From: Archilochus colubris
Lineage: Eukaryota > Chordata > Aves > Apodiformes > Trochilidae
Length of the DNA: 64,000 nucleotides
Reading direction: 5' to 3'
Assembly (NCBI GenBank): GCA_023079485.1
Contig: CM041092.1
Span: 12,847,127-12,911,126, forward strand
How positions within the stretch are numbered: position 1 is the stretch's first letter; every line of letters begins with the position of its first letter. Position numbers and translations under genes: made by a program. The notes below the pieces were generated by a model. The model did no database searches, had not been told where the DNA came from, and was given only the letters and a program-made list of their open reading frames with translations. Shown here in pieces: positions 1 through 13,198 of the stretch.

Positions 1-1932
1 AAAATAGCTACACATTCTACAGAAAAAAAGTTTCAGCCATCAGTACCTACATTCTAAAGCCAGACAAAACAGGGAAACTGATTTATAACCAGTTTGGATG
101 TGGCTACACCAAAGAACACTCACTGTATGCAGGACCTGCATCTTATAGTTCCCTGTATTATCCATCACTGTCAGCATTACTGAGTTCTGGATCTTTAATC
201 TGATCCAACAGGGCACTTAGGTTCTTTTGACTGCAGTCCTTTTGATACAGAATGTTTCTCCTTGTGGTATGAAAAGTGACTAGTGCACAAAGGGGGAAAT
301 AAGAACGATGGTGACAGTACAAATGAACAAGGAACAGTATTAGATAAACAAAAGATAAATTGTTAGAAGAAAGGTTAATTTATGCAACCCAAAAGAAAAA
401 ATTTCCTCTAGTTAACAAGCAATCCTTAAATCCCACAGAACTTGGCATAAAGTCTATGATCCCTTTAGCATATCATCTTTGGCACACAATCACACAAGGC
501 AGCTCAGTGAAGATTGCATTTTATCTTCATCAATGACTTGGCAGACCTCTCCAGAAAGACAAACTTGCCTGCTGTAAATGAAGCTGATACACTTTTCTAC
601 AATTAAGTCTCTCCAGCCAAAACTTTCATTTAAGTTTCTTACTGCAATTTCAGTTTCACTGTTTGCCACGCTATTTCAATTCACAACCATTTTTGCTCGT
701 CCTGCAGATGTCCAAGTCAAAAGAAGATAAACATATATTGAAAATAATAACTGCTACTTTTGCCATTAAAAACAACTCATATTATGAGGTAAAAAAAAAA
801 ATACAAGAGATTAAAGATACTCTGCTATAAAGAGTTTCATGCCAGCACTTCTATTATATTTGGTAAAGAAGTTTCAGATTGGGCACTAGGGAATGGGGCA
901 TGAAAGGTTAAGATGTAGCTTGTGTGATGTTTTTCTCGTACCTAAAGACACTATGGTATTTGTACAGGGACAGACTCCAAAAACCTGTACCAACACCCAT
1001 TTGTGGGATGAGCAGAAAAGAAACAGCAGCAGAAGGATCTCCTCCTTCCTTTCCAAACTTCTGTCACTATCAGCTCTTCCTAACAGTTGTCTGAATGTAG
1101 CATCCCAGATCCTGACCTCTCTGTGCACTTGCTTCTGCTCCACTATGCTCACAAAAACCTCTCAGCCCATACCAGCACAATGACCACCCACCTATATCAC
1201 ACCCTGCCTACAGCAGGAGATAATGAGAAGTAATTGGCTGGTGACACTGGAATTAGAAAGGCAAAGGCAGTTAAAATGGATGAAAAAATCTCCCTCTAGG
1301 AACTACTGCAAGCTTCCTGCAGGTTTGGAGAGCTGCATCACCTATACACATGTTCTTAAGTTTCTCTGCTCAACAGCAAGGGCCAAAACATTTTAAAGTG
1401 AAGATTTAACATTAATTTTACTGTTCAGAAAGCTTCTGATGTACAAACACAACCTTTAAGAATGTATACACTCCTCTGAAAAAGCAAAGTATTAATAGCA
1501 TTTAGAGTAATTCCATTTAAAAAGCACACTTAGGAATATGCATGGCCATGAAGAACCTTGCTTCAGAGTGTCCAAGATCCTCCAGGGATGGATTATCCCT
1601 GTAGGCAACAAGAAGAGCTAAGCAGAGACAGGCTTAAAAATGTGTGGTTAACATCTGGAAAATTACTACACCAGGTATGGTGTAAGTCTTGGAAGAGAAA
1701 TTACTACAGAAGAAGAATTATTTATACCCAGTAAACAATGTCTAATTGGGCACTGGAAAAGGAGATTTATTAAGATCCCTATATATTTATAGCTGTACCT
1801 ATCTATTAGCTCAGTTTGCTTTAGATTATAATTTATGCCTTTCAGGTGGCAAATAAACTCTTCAAAACCACTTAACTGATTTAGAAACATAAGTTTTCAT
1901 TCTGAAACAGAGATTGACATTGAAATAATATT

Positions 1933-2037
1933 GTAAATTGTATATAAATTTAAAATAATCATGCAAATATAATAATAATGTATAATGTATATATAATAAT
2001 GTATATTCATGTATAATAATGTAAATTGTATATAAAT
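1933..2037. repeat. AT-rich imperfect repeat cluster
   Basis: GTAAATTGTATATAAAT occurs exactly at 1933-1949 and 2021-2037. The space between contains several copies of ATAATAATGTA. It is a local low-complexity expansion with no coding potential. Confidence 0.8.
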
Positions 2038-4817
2038 GCTCAGGACACCAAGTCATGTAATGATTTTTAACTATCACACAAAATTTATTCCCTTCCTATG
2101 TGTTATAATTATACTTTCCATACATACTTTGTGTTTCCATGTATTTCGATTATTAAGATGTTGCAGATGCATAGAAGACCACACAAAAATCTTTCTCCTC
2201 AAGGAAGAAAAAAAATAAAAGATGTCTCCCCCAAAAGCTCAAGACAAATCACTTCAGATGCTCAGGTTTCAATCTAGTTTACTAAAAATCTAGCATCTTT
2301 TTATCTCTCTTCTCCTGTCCTTTTCTAATATAACCCAACACAGCACCTATTTATTCAACAGTAAAGCTTCCTTCATGTCATTTCAGAAGAAAATTCAACC
2401 CAAAATCAATTACACACTCAAATTGGATATGAATACCCACAAGAACAAGTTTGAAATAAAATTCTGCTAGCAAGCAAACTCATTATTTTACAAGCAATTC
2501 CTATGCAGACAAATCCTGTACTTTTTTTTTTTTTTCTTTAATAGATCTGCTCCAGGTAAGCCTAGGGGAGACAAAACACAAGCAGGCACAGAAATCCTAA
2601 AGAACAGTACGTCACAAGAAACCCTGTTGGTGTAAACACAACATACAGATATACAAATCATCAAAAAGCATTTTGAACATTCTTAAGGTTTAAAACACAT
2701 GTCCATCTCATCAAGCCACATTATTGGCACTGTATTTAAAACATGAGTCCATAAACTGGATGTATTAAAGCCATCAAAGGGCACTATCAACTACATACAA
2801 TTATTAAAATTACATCAATTGCAAAGTCTTTTTTCCCCAGCATTTTAAATAAATAAATAAACAAAAGCTTAACAGACTGATAATCTTATTGCAAATGCTA
2901 TAAATCTGAACTAGGGCACAAATGTGAAGAGCAAGCTGCCATCAGTTGCATTGCCACACCAGGTCATTTGACAGTGGGATCCAGATGTTCCTGTTGATCA
3001 GCCTTTTGTCTGTCCTAACAGGGCACTGAGTAGCAGCATTCTATTCAGGAAAAATGGGGGCAAAAGTAGAATTTCTCATATGCCCTCAGCTGGTTTCAAT
3101 GCAAATCTCCTCAAGTAAGATGTCATTATTTCAGTTTGTTGCTGTAAGCTCAGTAAATCAGGATATCTATTCAATACAGAGTACTGTTAAACTAACTTTC
3201 TAATACTTATATTAAATTGTAAATGTGTCTTATCAATAGGAATCCGTTCTATTATAGAATGTCCTCTATAAATTAAGACATTTCAAAACTCTCAAAGAAT
3301 GCTGTTTGTTTGCAGGCTTATGCTTCATTAAAAAAATAAAGTCTGGAAAACTTTGCAAGACAAACTGCCTAATCTTAAAAAAACTGATATATTTCTTTAA
3401 AAACTTTTCTAAGCACATTTTAAAAAACACACTCCGTGCTCTACAGACACTAATGAATTTAATCTATACCTTGACAAGGGTACCAAAAAACCAAAACCAA
3501 CAAAAAAGTTAAAATAGTTCTACACTGAAGCTTTTTTCTCCAAGATACTGTCTCGCTTAGTGCTGCAAGTGAAACTTCAGACATGCTGCCCTCAGTTCTC
3601 TTCTCTTAACCAAGTCAGCAATAAAAATCATTAACCAGTGCAGATGAGGAGCAGAAACTATGACACACATTTTGCTCTTACAGTGAACACTGGTAACTAT
3701 TCAGTGGGTTAGCTTTGCTCTCACTTCATATAGGGAGCTGTTACTTACTTACATTACTATCAGCAGTCTCAAATTTTTCTCCTACTTACCAATTCATGAT
3801 TCCTAAAACTTGTGTTCTTATGCCTTAAATATCTGATTCCATATTACTGAGTTGTATCAGATTTTTAATATTCCAATCTATGACTTCATCTTATTTTCCT
3901 CACTGGATAATCCACTCACGATCCGAACTCTGTTATCAACAGCTTTCAATACTAAGACATAATTCTGCACCAAAGATATTAATGAATGTAGTGAGAAAGG
4001 ATTCATTTCAAGAGTCATTTGAAGAACATGACTAATTATCTCTCTCCATCCTGTTAGCTGTTCTTATGCCATTTGCAGTCTTCTCTTTGGCCAGGTTCTG
4101 ATCCAATTTATACTTTCTCTGCTAACCCCAGTAGTTTTCAAAACCCCTCATGGATTTTATCCAGTCATCTATTGAAATTTAGATAAGATCTACTTCATTC
4201 TCAGTGTAAATTTATGAAAAAATCCCAACCCACTCTTAAAGTGTCATTACTGTCTTCAGAACATAAGAACAACATTTATTCTTAAAAAATTAGTTTAGAA
4301 ACTTCCCTGAAAACATGCATTTATTTTCCATATTTGGACAATCACTATACTCAATCAGGCAGGCATAATCCACGGCAAAACCCCCAGAAATTGCATATAA
4401 TTATGCAATTGTATCATAAATGCAATTGCATACAGTTATGCTTTGAACAGTAAATGTTATACATCGATTTCTCAGAAGAGGATCTTAGGGGGTAGGTGGG
4501 AAAGATAATATTTTTAGTATGTCATAAGATACAAACATAAACCAACTACGTCATGCTGTTGTAGAGAGGGAATTCCTCATATGAGGATGCTTAGTCAGGC
4601 ACACAGCCCCCACAGGTTGGAGGAAGGTCCCTTCTCATGCTGCTCAGCATTGCAAAAGCTCAAATGGATAAGTCTTTAAGCTTCTCCCCATCACAAAAAC
4701 AACAAAAAAAAGACAATCAGCTAAGAACATCCAAGAGACTGTTCCAGGACCAACCAGAACCAAAATTAAATAACTGAAAAAGCACAACAATTATGAAAGA
4801 AAAAAAAATCAGATTCC

Positions 4818-5141
4818 TGTTGCAAGACAAACCTCTACTTAGGGCACAGCTCTCCAAAGTCCAACAGGTGTTCCAGCAGAAGTGCACAAATAGTGCCCTG
4901 AGTTGGTTGCCCTCAGGATTGGTTAGCCTGGCTCAGTGCTACTGCTCCGGATTCGACTGACCTCTCTGCTGGCTTGCTCAGGACTGAGCTGAGCCTGTGC
5001 TTCAAGCCTCACCTTTTATTGGCCCCCTAATCCTGCTCATGCGCAGTTGGGGCCCACCCTAATCAGGCACAGGTGGGCTTGACACAAGCTCATGCCCACT
5101 ACCTGGTAATTAGTGGCACCTGGTTGCCTCATTTCACTACA
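4818..5141 (-). mobile_element. Solo LTR of an avian endogenous retrovirus (class II/ERVK-like by duplication length)
   Basis: The 324-bp element begins TGTTGC and ends CTACA on the + strand, so it has TG...CA termini. It is flanked by an exact 6-bp target-site duplication, GATTCC, at 4812-4817 and 5142-5147. Read on the minus strand it starts TGTAGTG, and an AATAAAAGG element in the middle could act as TATA box or poly(A) signal. A 6-bp duplication is the pattern of class II (alpha/beta, ERVK-like) avian elements. No gag, pol or env remnant adjoins it, so it is a solo LTR formed by recombination between two LTRs. It lies in sense orientation in the inferred PTPN4 intron. The family name was not determined. 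Confidence 0.75.
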
Positions 5142-8100
5142 GATTCCTTCACCTGAGATTGTAAAAACGGGGGTAGACGTGCTATAATCTGAAAGCATTT
5201 TGAAACAATTTTTTCTCCATATATGCCTCTCTGAGGCAAACTACCTTTTCTCCAAACAGGGCATAAGAAACCTCAAACAGTTCAAAATAATGTTCAATAA
5301 AAGGGATTACATGACAGAGTGGAGCTATGAAATACAGTATATTGTACCAAGCAATTAAGTCTTATTGGTCCATACTAATAATAATTTTAATAATTCCACA
5401 CTACAGGTTCTTTTTTTTCCTTCCTGAATTCAAACTAAATTACAGATGTTTTTCTTCCTTCCACTGATACATTTGGGATTGGCTGTGCAGAAGCAGGAGT
5501 GCAAGAAGGGATGGATATTACTCACAATGTTTTCAAGAAAAAGATAAGATGCCTGGTTTATATGTCTTGCTCACTTGATAAATTGAGTTTCATGAAGAAG
5601 CGTAAGACCCACAAACCTAAAAATACATAGCAACGCTTGCTTTCAGGACAATCTAAAAAGGGGGCCTTTGCACCTTTACAGAACCAAGTTTCCCTATCAT
5701 TCCTGGATGTCCATTTTTATTTCTTCCACTCCAGCTTACATACAAGTTAAAAAGCAAGAATCTACAGGAACAGGAGGAGTTAAGTGTGTTTCAGGAAGAA
5801 AACCATGTTTAATAGATTTCAGACATAAGGCTTGCAAGTTGTGCCAGCAACATTCCATTATCTTGTTTCTGCAAATGCTGAGCAGCCAGCTGAATTAAAA
5901 GAAGCCTCACATTGCAGTGACAAAATTAAGATAGGTTTTGGTGTACCCATCAGTCAGCTGAAATGCAGACATTAACAAAGTAACTTTGTGGATGCTTGAA
6001 TGACATAAGTGTCAAGATGAAAGCAGCTGACTTAAATACAATCCAAATCAGGCAAGTGGTAAAAGGAAATGGAGAAGAACTTGGAGGAACCTAAAGAAGA
6101 CCAGACTTCTCTTCCTTTATCTTTTTTTTTGTTGTTTTTAATAACACCATTACACCACTCAAATCCTAAATACATGCAATTCCAAGTGACAACACTGAAC
6201 AGTAACAGAACTGCAGTTCAGACACTGTGTTACACTGTGTTACAAGTACTGCTTCTCACCCTGCTCTACATTACCACTTCCCCTTGGCACCATTAAAACC
6301 TTTCCCAAGGTGCAGTGTAAGTCTCACCTGCAGAGTCTTTCCACTCCAAAAGTTAGGAGTGAAGGACTTGAGACAGGCCATGCTTCCATGCCTCTCTGAC
6401 CAGCTGAAATGTTTCTCAAGTGCAGTAACACCCACACCCCACCAGCATCTTCCAACAAGGCAGATGAGGATGGGACTGCTGGTCTGCATCTCAAACTAAC
6501 TGGAGGGTGGGGGGTGAGTCTCAGCACCAAGCGGTTCACAAGATGAAATTCCACAAAACCATTTTAACACCACTTCATCCTCCTCATGCAGAAACAGAAT
6601 GGACAGTAAGCAGGAATTAGGACACGGGAGGTGTTCCACGTGTATACCACAGGAGAATAGAGGCTTTTGTCATCTAAAAGCCTCTGCTGGCAACTTTGTT
6701 TTTCAAGCTATCAGCAACAAAACCACCACTGATTCAGAGAAATCCATCAGTCTACAAGTACCCTCCTGACAACCAGAACAAAACTGTTTCCTCCTGGATG
6801 TGCTTTCAACTAAGATGACAAGCCTGTGTTATTAACTGATGGAAACAGTGTGCAAGAGCTGCCCAAAAGCCTCAGCACTCAGGAGGTCCATTTACAGGCA
6901 GCAGGCACTACTGAACACACGAGTGCTGTTATTTCATGTAACATCATCTTGTTACCAAGTTTGGACTGTTTCAAAAGAACAGAGGCATCAAATTTTGAAA
7001 GCTTCTGGTGTGCTGAAACAACGTCCTTTGAGACCAATCTCACTTTCCTCGCTTCCACACACCTGAAAACTTCAGGATCCAAAGGACTATTACAGCTGGT
7101 GTTTAGCAGGACTAAGAGGTGCAATGTGAATACTGAAGGCTGGCAGTACTTCCATGACAACACTGTGGCATCCCAGGTTGGTTATTTCCATGGACATTAT
7201 ACTCAAGAAATTAAACATTTTGGAGAACACGATGTGCTTTACATTCTATTAGTTCAATAGGCAAAAAGTAATCCACCAACTCCATTTTTAAACATTTCTT
7301 TTATATTTTAATTACAATACAGGAAAAGGAAACTGCTTAACATTGGTCAGCCTTTGAGGAGAAATCCCATCAGTGAATATTCCACTGACGAACTTTGCAC
7401 AGAGCTGAACATGCAAATTACCATGAATAGAATTTCACAGAAAAGATTAATATTACACTGTTTCGGAGTGCCTAATGTAAATACATTATTTTCAAATGAA
7501 ACTGTCAAACATCTTGTTGTGGTGGTAAAAACCAAATCACTACGCAAAATGATAATACAAGAAAAGTCAATTGTATGTTTCTAATAATAAACGCTCTTGT
7601 GGCTTTTGAAGTCACAAAAAAAGTCTCGGCTGAATTGAAGCATTGATTTCTGTAGTTATTTATGTGCAGTTCCTATTAGAATTCTATTTAATTCCTTGAA
7701 TGGTGAATGGAAGTGCTTTTGAAAACACACACAAGAACTAAACAAGGGACAAAACAAATGGAAAGCCTAGTGTTGCCAAAAAAAGTTTAAAAAAGTCAAC
7801 AGAACTTTTCAATTTTTTTTTTTTAAGTGCAAGCATGTAAGACACAGTCAGAAATTATTACATCTAATACAAGAACAATATCCAGAATACATTTACTTTC
7901 ACTCCTGAAGAGCAAGCATGCAGATCAGTATCTGCTTCTCAAATACAATTTTGAAAAATCTTGGGATACTCTCCTATTATGTGCTATAATAAAACATGGA
8001 TTTATTGTTACAGAATTTTTTTAATCTCCATTCTTTTGTCCACTACACAACAATATGAAGATAATTTACTCAGTATGTGTACAGTTATATTTGAAGTGTA

Positions 8101-8214
8101 CAATATAAGTTAATTATATTATGGATATTAAATTGATACTTTTCAGGGGATTCCCTACTGATTTTAGGCCACATTAGTTAACATATTTATATAGTATACT
8201 CACATATTTATCTG

Positions 8215-8229
8215 ATATATATATATATA
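8215..8229. repeat. Short (AT)n tract
   Basis: Alternating AT for about 15 bases in AT-rich DNA. Confidence 0.8.
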
Positions 8230-8518
8230 AAATAAAGTATTCTCTGCAAATGCTGGAAGTTCATTGAAGGCTTGAGATCTGTGTCCCTGATGCTCTTATT
8301 TATAATAATTCATTCATTTTTAGGCCACTCTTATACACTTTAAAGCATTTGCAGCGCAACTGCCTATGCTACCAATACTGAAAGAAGACGAGAGTTATCT
8401 GACAAAGAGCCTTGCCTCAGCTTCACAAGTTTTAGGTCTTCAGATGACAATTTGTTTTCTCTTCATTGTATATAACAAAGTGGATTTCAAGCCCATTTCA
8501 ATACTAGGGATAAATTAT

Positions 8519-8632
8519 TTAAAATATTTTAGTAAATATTTATTATTATATTTTTAATTTATATTTTATTTATATTTATATTTATAAATTTATATTTATA
8601 AATATTTTATTTAACTTATTTTAGTAACAATT
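8519..8632. repeat. AT-rich low-complexity tract (TTTATA-type)
   Basis: About 110 bases of almost pure A/T built from repeated ATTTATA and ATATTTAT units. Confidence 0.85.
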
Positions 8633-10623
8633 AATCAACCTTATTTTTTTACTTCAACTCAAAGAATTATGATAAATGCAATAAATGGCCATTCAGAAAG
8701 GCAACTCTTAATTCTTAACAGTTTTGCTCTGAAGTTGGACAATGGACTAGTTCTAATGTTATAAATTATGAAGATAAGAATACTTATACATTGCCAAAAG
8801 AAAAAGTTTCACAAGGCTTTTTGTGGGAATGAATTATAGTCATTTAACTCTGGAAAGCAGAGTTTTAGAATGTCTTTCTCTTTACAACAGAAAATAATAG
8901 TACTAAGAATTTTACCTTCAGAACTGGTGTATCAGCCTACCTTTATTTACACTGAAGACTACATCTGCTTTCTTATAAGCTTAAGAGTGGAAAGTAATGA
9001 ACACTTCTGGGAAAAAAAAAATGAACTGTAAAGTGCTCTTCTCTTTAACAACTCAAATACTCAGAAACTTATTTTGAAGCAACTTTAAATTACTGTAATA
9101 GCACATCTTGGCAGACGATAAGAAATCTTTTTTTTTTTCCATTTTTCCTATTTACTCATAGCACAGTATTCTGGTAAACTATGGCAACTACTTCAATTTT
9201 GGGAAGCCAGCACCACTCTGCAATCATACATTTTTCTCTCTAACACAATGATACAACTGCTGTTGCACACTGCCCTGAGACAAGGGATGTAAGACATCCC
9301 AGCTTATTGCACACAGCTGCTAGAGGACACACAACTGTCATAGGACACAGAGCAGCAGAAGGCAAAATATATTCAGAATTAATATTAAAGACTTCAGTAG
9401 AAAATGCCTTTTGGAGACAGAGTAACTACAATGATTTCCCAGAACAGTTACAAATAATCTATTTTTATGGAAGGTATAGAAAAAAAATCTGTAAAGAAAC
9501 CAGGAGATTTTACAAAGTAGCTTTACTGGATACTTAAGTCCTATTTCAGAGGTGTCTAAATGCTACCTGAAGTTTCAGATGGTAGTCAGGTTTCCCTTTC
9601 GCAATACTCTCTCACATATATTTCATTAGTCTAATTCCTACAAATCACTTATTTCAGTTTTCTTAGGTCTGTGTATGTGTTTTCAATGCCAAAGGAGTCA
9701 TTATTTATACCATCCTTATTTAGAGGGGGATGGTTTTTGTGACAAGCCTTATGCAGAAAACATCTAACACTAAAGAGCTGCACACAGAGCTTTCCTTTAT
9801 AAGTGTGGAGAACATCTATTACAGGGGAGTGGGGGCAGCACCAGGACCATAAAAAGGAGGCAATGCTTCTGCTGGTAACTACAACTGAGCCTTTTAATTG
9901 CTTACTTCAGTTTTATTAAATAGCTTACAGCTATCTAGAGAATTTCTAATTTTTCATTTAATTAATCTCAAGAATGAAGTTCTCCCATAGGAATTTCCTC
10001 TTGGAGGACTTTTTGTCAGATGTTAATTTTCAGTCTATTTTCTTGTCTTCTACAGAGGAATTCTATTCTGAGTGTAACCAAGGGTAACCTTAGTGGCTAC
10101 CCAGGACTCATTTTCTTACTGTAGCTCTCCCAGCCTTTTAAGTGCCATATTTTAGAAAGCAGATATTTTACTATCTTTAAGTCTATTATAAAATTCAATT
10201 AAGTATACACAACTGTTGCAAAATTTGTAAACAATTCAATTTCTGCAAGCACATGGACTATGAAAACTAAAAAACTGCTTTACAAAAGAACCCAGAGAGC
10301 ATCCACTGCATTCTGCCTGTCCCCAGACACACCAAATCACTTCACCCAGCAGAGCTGAGATGTAGAACAAAGGCCTCAAATCTATACTAGGAACTAAGGG
10401 AGAAGACAGTACCACCAATGCCTGAAGTCTCTAAAGTAACAAAAATTCTATCAAGCAAAGATTTTTGCAGATCACACCACAGGGGAAAGGCAAAGCAAAA
10501 AATAGCAACATTTCCAAACAAAGAGCTCCAAAATGAAATTATTTCCTTAGTCCTGATGACTAATATCTGAATGTTTAATAGTTCAAGCTATTTCCAAATG
10601 AAGTGGTTTATAAATCTTACCTA

Positions 10624-10647
10624 TATGGTATATTTTAATATACCATA
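10624..10647. repeat. Perfect inverted repeat, 11-bp arms with 2-base loop
   Basis: TATGGTATATT (10624-10634) and AATATACCATA (10637-10647) are exact reverse complements separated by TT. No flanking duplication identifies it as a transposon end. Confidence 0.8.
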
Positions 10648-11030
10648 AGATGAAACCAGAAGCTAAATATTAATTAGTGAAGGGTTACAAAAGTAAAAAA
10701 AAAAAAAAGTAAAAGAACCCCTCTTACTACCATTTACATTCTGCCCCTCCTTAGCTATTTGCACATATTGTGAACTTGAGAGGCCAGAAGTAGAACTAAA
10801 AGTAACTGTATCAGCCCTACACTGAAACATCTCAATTAACAATCCAAGCTCACAGAAAACAAGCAAGCCAAAAAATACTCGAGTAATTTGGAGGTATGAC
10901 CCCATAATGTATCTACCCCATCAATTTGTTCTATTGCACTGCCATTTCTGCATTTCAGTTCCTCCCTCCTGAGGCTGTACCACAGCTGGTTCAGCAGAAG
11001 TTTCCCATGAGGTGATGAGATTTGCCAATA

Positions 11031-11092
11031 CTAAAAAAAAAAACCAAAAAACCAACCAAACCCAAACCAAACAAATCCAATCAACCAAAAAG
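11031..11092. repeat. A/C-rich low-complexity tract
   Basis: Runs of A interrupted by C and CC (AACC and AAACC units), a simple-sequence type frequent in bird genomes. Confidence 0.8.
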
Positions 11093-11508
11093 ATATTCAT
11101 CTTTCATTTCTAATTATATTTTCCAAAACCTTATACAATTTATAATTACTGCAGGACAGCTGCCATTCTCCTCTTCTCCATTCAGACTGAGATAAAGGTG
11201 ATACACCCTTTCAGCTTTAAAGAGGCAGTCCCCTTTTAATCTTTCAAACCCCTTTTCTGGAGGCACTACATCTGCAAAGGTCCTTCCACACATTAGATTT
11301 AAAGAGATAAGCTCCACAGAAAGCAGGTGCATTCAGATGAGCTGACAGGATGCAATATCTTCTTACAGAGTCAACACACAAGCCTAAAACACACTAAGTG
11401 GGGAACTACTTGCAGATTAGAATTTCCAAGTCTCCCCCATAGCCTCATTTGCACTCAAGTACTAAAATCAGACCGTGGCATCAATCATAACAGCAGCAGC
11501 CTGCCTCC

Positions 11509-11549
11509 AAAAAAAAAAAAAAAAAAACCAAAAAAACAAAAACACCAAG
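11509..11549. repeat. Poly-A tract (A19) grading into A/C-rich sequence
   Basis: An uninterrupted run of 19 A followed by an AACC/AAAC stretch. No target duplication or gene remnant precedes it, so it is not called a retrocopy tail. Confidence 0.8.
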
Positions 11550-12057
11550 AATCCCATCCAAGGAAAGCCTTAAATAGCAGGTCACAGTTTGGAGGTTACA
11601 GGCCACAGTGATTTAAAACTAAAATGCCAAGTTCTATAAAATTCTATTTTTAAGAAGTCAAACTAACTGATGCATGTCTCATCTTCTGAAGCATATCTTT
11701 TCTACATAGGGACACCATATAAACTCAGTAAAACATTTGAAGAGCAGCACTGAGGCTGCATGCAGTTTAGAGACAACACAAAGCTTGCACACATAGTGCA
11801 CATCCACAATCCATACGGGAAAAAAAAAAACAAACTTACAATGCAGCACATCACTACTCATCAGCACTGGTCACATTTAACCCTTTTCACATTTCAGAAG
11901 TCAAGTATCTCTCACTACTACTTTTAGCTTCAAGGCTAAAAGCTTGACACAAATATGAAGACAGACAAATGTGGTGACATATATTAACTCTCTCCAAAGC
12001 TGGAGTGAGTTTCATGGAAAGGCTGCAAGTTTTTTTTACCAACAAGGTTGGAGGAGG

Positions 12058-12071
12058 AAAAAAAAAAAAAA
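12058..12071. repeat. Poly-A tract
   Basis: A run of 14 A in an A-rich context. Confidence 0.8.
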
Positions 12072-12177
12072 CAGGAAAAACAAACACACTTCAAAAAACC
12101 AAACACCACAAATCAAAAACAAGCAAAAAATTAACCCAGTTTTACTATGTGATTCCCTGCCTGAATTACACGCACGT

Positions 12178-12219
12178 GTATATATATATATATATATATT
12201 TGTTATATATATATATATA
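12178..12219. repeat. Interrupted (TA)n microsatellite
   Basis: A TA run at 12178-12199, a TTG interruption, then a second TA run to 12219. The two halves are self-complementary and can extrude as a cruciform. Confidence 0.9.
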
Positions 12220-13099
12220 GTTGTAAGGTCTAGGAAGCATCTTTTCTGAAATGAGAGAAATACATCCCATTCTGGGCTTTGGGGTTTTTTTGTTTTTGTT
12301 CATATGAGGTATAAGAGCTTGAACTTGCAATGAACATGTTTCTCAACTTACAACTATTTGATGTGGCTTAGGAAAACACAGGCAAAGCATCATCCAGAAA
12401 TTATCTGCTCATCCAGAGGAAACTGCTAACCTAGGAGTTCAGAGAGAATTAATAGTAAAAACTGTTCTTCCACTGACCAGCACGTTTCTGTGCACTCGTA
12501 CTGAGAAGTTGGCCATTTCTCTAGCTAAAGGACTAGGAAATTAATGTTTTTATTTCTCTTTAGGGCTGAGCTAACTATGAAGTTAGTTCAGCATCGCATC
12601 TCTATTGGCAGAGAGAAGAACAATACCAAGTATCTGGTACATCACACCTGAGTATCTTCCTTTAAAACCAGGAAGGCTTTTCCTGGTTTCAGGAATCATT
12701 TCAGGCAATCAAATCCACTTGCTTGACTCTTTTTGCAACTACCTCCCACTGCAGAAAGAAAACTCAGAAATCCTCCTTCCAAGACACAGTAGGTTTGCAC
12801 ATCCCTTTGAGACAAAAGAGCCACAGCAGGCTATTATCTTTTAGCAGCTGCAGCTTTGGTTTAGATGGAGAGCTATCTGCTGCAAATACAGTTTCAATTT
12901 CTGGTTTTAAACCTGACTGATGCCATAAAGGAAAAAAAAAACAAAACAAAACAAAAAAAGACTTAAGAAAACTTGAAAACTTCTCTCATCCAAGAAAACA
13001 TTTTTGAAATGTAACTTTCATTACACTGAATAGACAGCTTCAGTGCACTAGTGATATAATTTATTTTGCATTTCTGCCACTTGGAACTGACACAAACCA

Positions 13100-13198
13100 T
13101 TTGGGGGGGGGTTGGCTGGTGGGGTTTTTTTGTTTGTTTTGGGCTTTTTGAAGGGGGGGAGTGTTGGGTTGGTTCTTTTTTTGTTTGGGTTTTTTTAT
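13100..13198. repeat. G/T-rich low-complexity tract
   Basis: About 100 bases of G and T on the + strand, including a G9 run at 13103-13111. It is the reverse-strand version of the A/C-rich tracts nearby and runs against the local strand bias. Confidence 0.85.

Noticed and set aside
4940..4965. B-box-like TCGAATCC inside the LTR, suggesting a tRNA or tRNA-derived SINE
   Set aside because: No A box or cloverleaf could be formed, and the element is fully explained as an LTR by its termini and 6-bp duplication.
6826..7260. 144-codon plus-strand open frame
   Set aside because: Near the upper end of what chance gives for 64 kb at this composition. The translation has no recognisable domain, and overlapping frames are of similar quality.
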